From Phaeoceros laevis (taxonomy: Eukaryota; Anthocerotophyta; Anthocerotopsida; Notothyladales): DNA of 35,041 bases. The translations under genes and the position numbers were made by a program. The notes under the pieces are model-generated. The model was not told the DNA's origin. It saw only the letters and a program-made list of their open reading frames with translations, and did not search any database. The stretch is from the NCBI GenBank assembly GCA_049999765.1, contig JBNGIQ010009459.1, positions 67,228 to 102,268 on the forward strand. The letters are read 5' to 3'. Shown in pieces: positions 30,846-35,041 of the stretch (positions within the stretch are counted from its first letter, which is position 1; every line of letters begins with the position of its first letter).

Positions 30846-31627
30846 AACACGTAAGAGCTAGTTCAGTGGATGGAGAAAACACGTAAGAGCTAGTTCAGTG
30901 GATGGAGAAGACACATCCCTAGGCGCTGCCTTTCATGGTAGAGGGTACCTGCCTTTCATGGTAAAGGGTACCTGCCTTTCATGGTAGAGGGTACTAGAGG
31001 TGTGTCTGAGCAATGAGCAGACTCATTGCGTTCAGGGGGAGGGAAGTGTATGACCGTAGGGGGAGGGAAACTCATTCCGTTCAGGGGGAGGGAAGTGTAT
31101 GACCGTAGGCTGCTTCTTACTTCCTTATTAGAGGCTGTAAGAAGGAAGAAGGAATAAGCTGCAGGTTGCTTCTTACAGCTGCAGGTTGTTAGTTGTGCCC
31201 AGAAGGAATAAGCTGCAGGTTGTTAGTTGTGCCCCGCACTGCACTGATCAAATGAACAAGGANNNNNNNNNNCAGGTTGTTAGTTGTGCCCCGCACTGCA
31301 CTGATCAAATGAACAAGGACGGAGAGGCACTGATCAAATGAACAAGGACGGAGAGGCCATGTTAGGAGGGCTGAGGAAGAACAAGGACGGAGAGGCCATG
31401 TTAGGAGGGCTGAGGAAGCAATCTATAAAGCTGGTGGTACATTTATATCCAGCTGGGCCTACAGCATTCTCCACTCCAGCTGGGCCTACAGCATTCTCCA
31501 CTCCAGCTGGGCCTACAGCATTCTCCACTCAGATTCTCTGCTCAGAGCCTACAGCATTCTCCACTCAGATTCTCTGCTCAGAACTGGCTGGACTGAGTGG
31601 AGATTCTCCGCTCAGAACTGGCTGGAC
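30846..31627. repeat. Serial short tandem duplications around an assembly gap
   Basis: At least seven unrelated short units are each repeated two or three times in succession. Examples are a 32-mer at 30846-30877 and 30878-30909; a 23-mer three times at 30927-30995; a 40-mer at 31021-31060 and 31070-31109; CAGGTTGTTAGTTGTGCCC units at 31182-31230 and after the gap; GAACAAGGACGGAGAGGC units at 31310-31400; a 27-mer three times at 31449-31529; and overlapping units to 31627. Neighbouring units overlap, as if synthesis or assembly repeatedly stepped back and restarted. The ten N at 31263-31272 lie inside this tract. Confidence 0.85.
31263..31272. other. Assembly gap (10 N)
   Basis: Ten undetermined bases. 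The same ~45-base sequence ending in AAATGAACAAGGA occurs on both sides, so the true sequence may be one continuous repeat or the gap may hide more units. Confidence 1.
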
Positions 31628-31654
31628 ACCAAGGCAGTCAAACATGTTACGAGA

Positions 31655-33526
31655 TCACCGGCGGGGTGGGGTCAAAATGCTGGCTACGGTGTCTTGAGCG
31701 AAAGCTATGGAATCTATGGCTGTCTTCGCAAACCAGCTCAGTCCAACTTTCCATTTGTGCTCGTTGGTTGGAAGCCGATACAGGTAGGCCAGTTTCCTGG
31801 CCGTATGCCCAACCACACCATCAAGTGTCAAGCCACCAAAGCTTGGGGTGACGGCACCATCGTACTTGCCTAGAGTCATCATTTCCCCTAAATGCGTGTA
31901 CCTGAAAGGTCGAAGAGGCCTGTTGTTGATGGCTGCCCAGAGATTTTGCCCTGCATAGTCTGCCTGCTGGAACGCAACCTGAGCAGTCGTCGGTAGCAGC
32001 TTCCCAGAGCTGTCCTCGGCACCTGCAGAGTCCCCGATAGCAAACACTCGAGGATGGCCCTTCACTCTCAGAGTGGCATCCGTGTCTGCTTGTCCCCGTC
32101 CATTGGTAGGAAACGATGGTTCATCACCGGACTCCCCAGGCGGAACCAGTGCCTTCACGCCCACTGTCCACAGCACCAAATCAGCTTGGAGCTCTCGCTT
32201 GTTGCCTCCCTCCGCATTTTTCAGGTCTAGCAGGACACGCCCTTCCCCACTGCTGCTGCTCATGCTGTTCACCGAGTAGCCGAGAACAAGCTCCACATCT
32301 CTGGACGACAGCGCCCGAAGTGCTGCCTCTCTGTTTCCAGCGGGTGCTGAAGGACATATCGTGGATGCCATATCCACCACCTGAACCTTCCCACGGTTTC
32401 CCAGCCGTTGTGCCACGGTAGCTGCCAGCTCCACCCCAGAGTAGCCCGATCCCACGATGACAACAGTGACGGGAGGGTTTCCAGCACCGAATCTCTCCCT
32501 CTCAAGAGCCAGCAGCCGCTCATCCACCTTGAGTGCATCCTCCAGGGTGGCAAAGGGCAGTGCATGCTCCTTGGCCCCAGGCACGAAGCTCATCCTCGGT
32601 TCGGCACCCAGGGCAAGCAGCAGCCAGTCGTACTCGATCTGCGTGCCGCTCTCCAGGAGCACGGTGCCGCCAATCCCCCTCACCACGCCAGACTTGCTCT
32701 CCACCGAGTCACAGGGCGTCACGGTCTTCACTTTGTCCTTGAGAAATTGCACTCCCGTCCCCACCAGCAGCTCGGAAAACCTGGGAGCGATCTCCCACTG
32801 ATCAACCTCCTTGGACAGCAGCTCGTACAGCAAGGGCTTGAACACGAACCGCTCCGCCTGATCAACCACAAGCACCTGCGGCCGTTTGTTGGCAGGCCAG
32901 ACCAGGGAATCCAGCTGCAACGCGGTGTAGAGGCCGCCAAACCCCCCGCCGAGGATGCAAATGCGCGGCCTCTTGGCATCGGACCACCTGTAAACCTGGC
33001 CGGCATTCTCCTCGGCTCCCAAAAATCTGCCATTGGACGTTCTCTCGGCTTCCACCGGGGATGTGGTGGTGGAGGCCCTCGGTCTTCCCAGCTGAAACGC
33101 GTCCAGAGATCCCTTTTGCCTGCTCCACAGGTTCTGATATTCCGGCGGTTTCCACCATCCCTTTCCAGCAATTGAGCACATGCTCATCATCTGCTCTCGG
33201 ACCTCAGAAGAAGAGACTCTTCCGGCCATCGTCCTGGCAGCAGACGGAGACACACCCCCGCAGCTTGCCAGACACAATCCTGGCAGGCGCTCCATGAAAG
33301 CAGAAGGAACAGCAGAGCCGGGGCAAAGACGTGCACGAACACATGGTTGCACCATTGTCCACACCGATGCCACCTTCCCGGCGGAGCCAGATGCGTTCGG
33401 GCAGGCAAGGATGCTCCGAAGTATGTTCTGAGGCAAAGCATTCCCTCCAACGAGGCCTGTCGAGGAGCAGCTCGCTGGCCTCGCAAGCCACGCACGCAAT
33501 TCCTCCTGCCTTCCCGAAGCGAACAT
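31655..33526 (-). CDS. NDC1: Type II NAD(P)H dehydrogenase, NDC1-like (plastid)
   Basis: Single-subunit flavoprotein that passes electrons from NAD(P)H to quinones; the plant NDC1 group acts in plastoglobules and mitochondria and takes part in vitamin K1 and plastoquinone metabolism. The FAD-binding motif RICILGGGFGGLYTALQLD is near residue 188, and the second nucleotide-binding motif VTVVIVGSGYSGVELAATV is near 350. RFVFKPLLYELLSKEVD, DWLLLALGAEP, HPRVFAIGDSAG and LPTTAQVAFQQADYAGQN follow in the expected order. The C terminus has LGEMMTLGKYDGAV and KVGLSWFAKTAIDSIAFAQ, as in NDC1. From ATG 33526 there are 623 residues, the first ~180 being a variable, partly basic targeting region. The gene has no intron, which is worth noting since its neighbours have many. 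Its stop lies about 30 bases from the stutter-repeat tract. Confidence 0.92.
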   Translation of the reverse strand: MFASGRQEELRAWLARPASCSSTGLVGGNALPQNILRSILACPNASGSAGKVASVWTMVQPCVRARLCPGSAVPSAFMERLPGLCLASCGGVSPSAARTMAGRVSSSEVREQMMSMCSIAGKGWWKPPEYQNLWSRQKGSLDAFQLGRPRASTTTSPVEAERTSNGRFLGAEENAGQVYRWSDAKRPRICILGGGFGGLYTALQLDSLVWPANKRPQVLVVDQAERFVFKPLLYELLSKEVDQWEIAPRFSELLVGTGVQFLKDKVKTVTPCDSVESKSGVVRGIGGTVLLESGTQIEYDWLLLALGAEPRMSFVPGAKEHALPFATLEDALKVDERLLALERERFGAGNPPVTVVIVGSGYSGVELAATVAQRLGNRGKVQVVDMASTICPSAPAGNREAALRALSSRDVELVLGYSVNSMSSSSGEGRVLLDLKNAEGGNKRELQADLVLWTVGVKALVPPGESGDEPSFPTNGRGQADTDATLRVKGHPRVFAIGDSAGAEDSSGKLLPTTAQVAFQQADYAGQNLWAAINNRPLRPFRYTHLGEMMTLGKYDGAVTPSFGGLTLDGVVGHTARKLAYLYRLPTNEHKWKVGLSWFAKTAIDSIAFAQDTVASILTPPRR

Positions 33527-33671
33527 AAGCAAAGCTACCGTTCACTATTCTACCGGTAATTCGAAGGTTCTCAAGCAAAGCTAGGGCTAACAATTTTTTG
33601 CAGAACGTATTGCTTGAGGCTCGAATTGTGGAGGGAAGTGCCTGTGTAGTTCGTTTGTGGTTACGTTCAAG

Positions 33672-33850
33672 ATGTCGATGTTCCAAGACTTCCAGGTTGT
33701 TGCAATATATCAACATAAGATGAGAGTGACAATTCAGGATGGTAGGCAGCTGGTGGGGAAGTTCATCCAGGACAATGCAGGTGGGTGGCTCGGCCATGCC
33801 TCCACCTTATGGCAGAGGCCTATAGGGCCACCACCTCAGATCCTCAGATG
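33672..33850 (+). pseudogene. Internally deleted SmB (snRNP core protein B) pseudogene
   Basis: From ATG 33672 the sequence matches the first ~30 codons of plant SmB once two single-base shifts are allowed: S-K-T-S-x-L-L-Q-Y-I-N (frame +1 from 33681), then MRVTIQDGRQLVGKF (33720-33764). The rest of the Sm fold is missing. Sequence resembling the proline/glycine-rich SmB tail follows at once (MPPPYGRG, then GPIGPPPQ in another frame) to a stop near 33849. A run of eight A lies at 33896-33903. The joining of the two protein ends with frameshifts indicates a dead copy, possibly retroposed. Confidence 0.6.
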
Positions 33851-33920
33851 ACGCGTAGAATGCCGTAGGGAGATTACAAAATGAGAGAAATATTTAAAAA
33901 AAAGCAACGTGAGTATATGT

Positions 33921-34001
33921 GTTGACATGGCCGAGTTGGTCTAAGGCGCCAGATTAAGGTTCTGGTCCGAAAGGGCATGGGTTCGAATCCCATTGTCAAC
34001 A
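33921..34001 (+). tRNA. trnL-AAG: tRNA-Leu (anticodon AAG)
   Basis: Class II tRNA. The acceptor arms GTTGACA (33921-33927) and TGTCAAC (33994-34000) pair fully. The D-arm contains GGCCGAGTTGGTCTAAGGC. The anticodon stem CCAGA/TCTGG encloses loop TTAAGGT with anticodon AAG at 33956-33958. A variable arm follows (TCCGAAAGGGC). The T-arm is ATGGG-TTCGAAT-CCCAT, and the discriminator is A at 34001. There is no intron and no encoded CCA. The A and B box promoter elements are intact. A CAA upstream (33904-33906) resembles the transcription start motif of plant tRNA genes. Confidence 0.97.
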
Positions 34002-34029
34002 TACTTCTGCTATGTAAGTTCCAGTCCAG

Positions 34030-34033
34030 TTTT
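34030..34033 (+). terminator. RNA polymerase III T-run
   Basis: TTTT about 29 bases after the tRNA 3' end is the first run of four T downstream, so it is the likely pol III stop. Confidence 0.5.
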
Positions 34034-34146
34034 GCCTCAAGCTACCCTGCTTGAAACCCACAGAAACGTAGATGGGCGGGGCTGACCGCCTGTCAATAGT
34101 GTCATTCCAGAATCCAGGGCATGTCATTCACTCACTGATTACTCAC

Positions 34147-34243
34147 CGTTGAGCTTGAAGTCCTCTTTCACCCTTCGCTGGAAGAAGACGACGATGCTCG
34201 ACACCCGAAGTGCCTCTTGGATCACCTGATTTTTGAGACCAAC
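34147..34243 (-). pseudogene. Cytochrome P450 exon fragment (CYP85-clan-like)
   Basis: On the minus strand the reading GLKNQVIQEALRVSSIVVFF, then QRRVKEDFKLN, resembles the K-helix region of CYP85-clan P450s (ExxR motif in QEALR, followed by the usual R-x-x-x-x-D-x-x-x-x-G pattern). It ends with a phase-1 donor GTGAGT at 34146-34141, the position where these genes commonly have an intron. No haem-binding loop or other exons are seen nearby. Treated as an isolated exon remnant. Confidence 0.55.
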
Positions 34244-34453
34244 GTTCACACAACTAAAATTCTCAGGGATCATCCACTTAGACTACTACAAGTATGAACT
34301 CACGAATGAGCAGTTGCACAAATTCCTGCGCCTGGCTAGCTAGCAGAGCCCTTTAGCTCACGAGTCATACGGCGATTGTAAAAGGAGGATCGGACTACTA
34401 GAGTGTGATTCATTACTGGGAACTTGCCTCGTGAATAATATTATCTATGCAAA
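34244..34453. other. Intergenic DNA
   Basis: No gene recognised. A short plus-strand frame (DYYKYELTNEQLHKFLRLAS, 34288-34347) looks protein-like but cannot be assigned. Confidence 0.35.
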
Positions 34454-34469
34454 ATGGGTTGGGGAAGAA

Positions 34470-34612
34470 TGTGCTGCAGTTGGGGCTTTTTATCGGGGAA
34501 AGCAGCTACATGCCATATCTTGGCAGCCAAGATATGGGAAAAAGGGCTGGAAGCTGACATGGGTGTGGGCGGCTGCCTGGCTGACATATATGCCCAAACT
34601 CGGAGTTTAGGC
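34470..34612 (+). pseudogene. PPR-like fragment
   Basis: The frame containing EKGLEADMGVGGCLADIYAQ followed by TRSLG resembles the end of an L motif and the start of an S motif of PLS-class PPR proteins (compare GLEADVVVGNALVDMYAK-type sequences). Similarity stops after about 45 codons. The frame continues to 34927 with composition-driven sequence that is not PPR. It is a single broken motif pair. Confidence 0.5.
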
Positions 34613-35041
34613 CGCGACGTCGTCCGAGCTGGCCGTTGCCACCTGGGCTTTGCAAGCTGCACGGAGAGATCAAACCTGCCCGGTTCCTCCCAAAACAAAG
34701 AAAAGGACGCTGCTGCCCTGGCTGTCCTGCCCACCACAGCCACTGGAGAAGACTCAGGCAACTTGTTTTCGGTTTCCGGGATGAGAGACACTTTCGTCTG
34801 TGGGACCTCCAAGCGGATCCAGCTCGCGCCTCTGCAAAGCTCGGGTGGCCCCACGGGGTACCGGCCACACTCGGGACCGGGACCGGGATCGCCTCTCACA
34901 TCCCCTCTCCCCCCTCTTGGCTTATAACTTATACCCTGTTTCGCCGCCTGCCCCCTTTAGCCAACACCACCAACTTCGCGTGCGCAATACTACCAGTCTA
35001 CGAGAGGAGTTTGTGACATTCTCATATATTTGGTCTATGTT
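34613..35041. other. Unassigned DNA at the right edge
   Basis: Two overlapping plus-strand frames (to 34927 and to 35016) and minus-strand frames are open here because the stretch is GC-rich. None matches a family I recognise. A short FRLWDLQ at about 34805 recalls a WD repeat but is too short to use. Confidence 0.35.

Noticed and set aside
31338-31697. 119-codon frame with repeated PAGPTAFST
   Set aside because: The peptide repeat is a by-product of the 27-base tandem repeat in the stutter tract, and there is no other coding sign.
32408-33175. 255-codon plus-strand frame
   Set aside because: It lies entirely antisense to the NDC1-like gene, whose family match is unambiguous.
34454-34927. 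157-codon plus-strand ORF as one gene
   Set aside because: Only the first ~50 codons are PPR-like. The rest is open because of GC-rich composition, and several other frames are open over the same DNA.

Overview
This is nuclear DNA from a land plant. The evidence is spliceosomal GT-AG introns of roughly 75-180 bp, a 1.5k-residue PLS-class pentatricopeptide repeat (PPR) protein ending in a DYW domain, plant-type genes for plastid and ER functions, and a class II tRNA-Leu(AAG). Large DYW-PPR proteins with many PPR-derived fragments nearby, short introns and about one gene per 5-6 kb fit a spore-bearing lineage (bryophyte, lycophyte or fern grade) better than a seed plant. The species cannot be fixed from the sequence.

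Left part (1-8466): a ~750 bp direct repeat (1-753 and 7723-8466) brackets a decayed PPR fragment, a 12-exon plastid-type Xaa-Pro aminopeptidase (2330-6059), a second PPR remnant, and a gene with an ULTRAPETALA/SAND-like domain (6235-7404) whose reading frame opens inside that remnant. A second repeat family (754-1120) has an inverted copy about 28 kb away at 28786-29170.

Centre (9309-23000, all plus strand): an 11-exon, 2608-residue MAG2-interacting protein 2 / NBAS homologue (Sec39 domain, ER-Golgi tethering); a 7-exon LpxC deacetylase with all expected catalytic residues; and an intronless CHR27/28-like SNF2 helicase with a RING finger, split by a one-base frameshift.

Right part (23623-35041): a minus-strand DYW-PPR gene whose core is eight tandem 117-residue units, each carrying the same 16-residue insertion in the L motif. 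Upstream of it lies 2-3 kb of degenerate, partly coding-looking DNA, then an 800 bp tract of serial overlapping tandem duplications around an assembly gap, an intronless minus-strand NDC1-type NAD(P)H dehydrogenase, a deleted SmB pseudogene, the tRNA-Leu, a cytochrome P450 exon fragment and another PPR-like fragment.

The genes do not form a pathway. The themes are housekeeping genes (vesicle tethering, lipid A-type deacetylation, peptide turnover, plastid quinone reduction) and heavy PPR birth and decay. The most unusual items are the PPR array with its expanded L motif, the duplicated splice acceptor giving the aminopeptidase an alternative C terminus, a GC-AG intron in the MIP2 gene, the PPR/ULTRAPETALA junction, and the stutter-like repeat tract.
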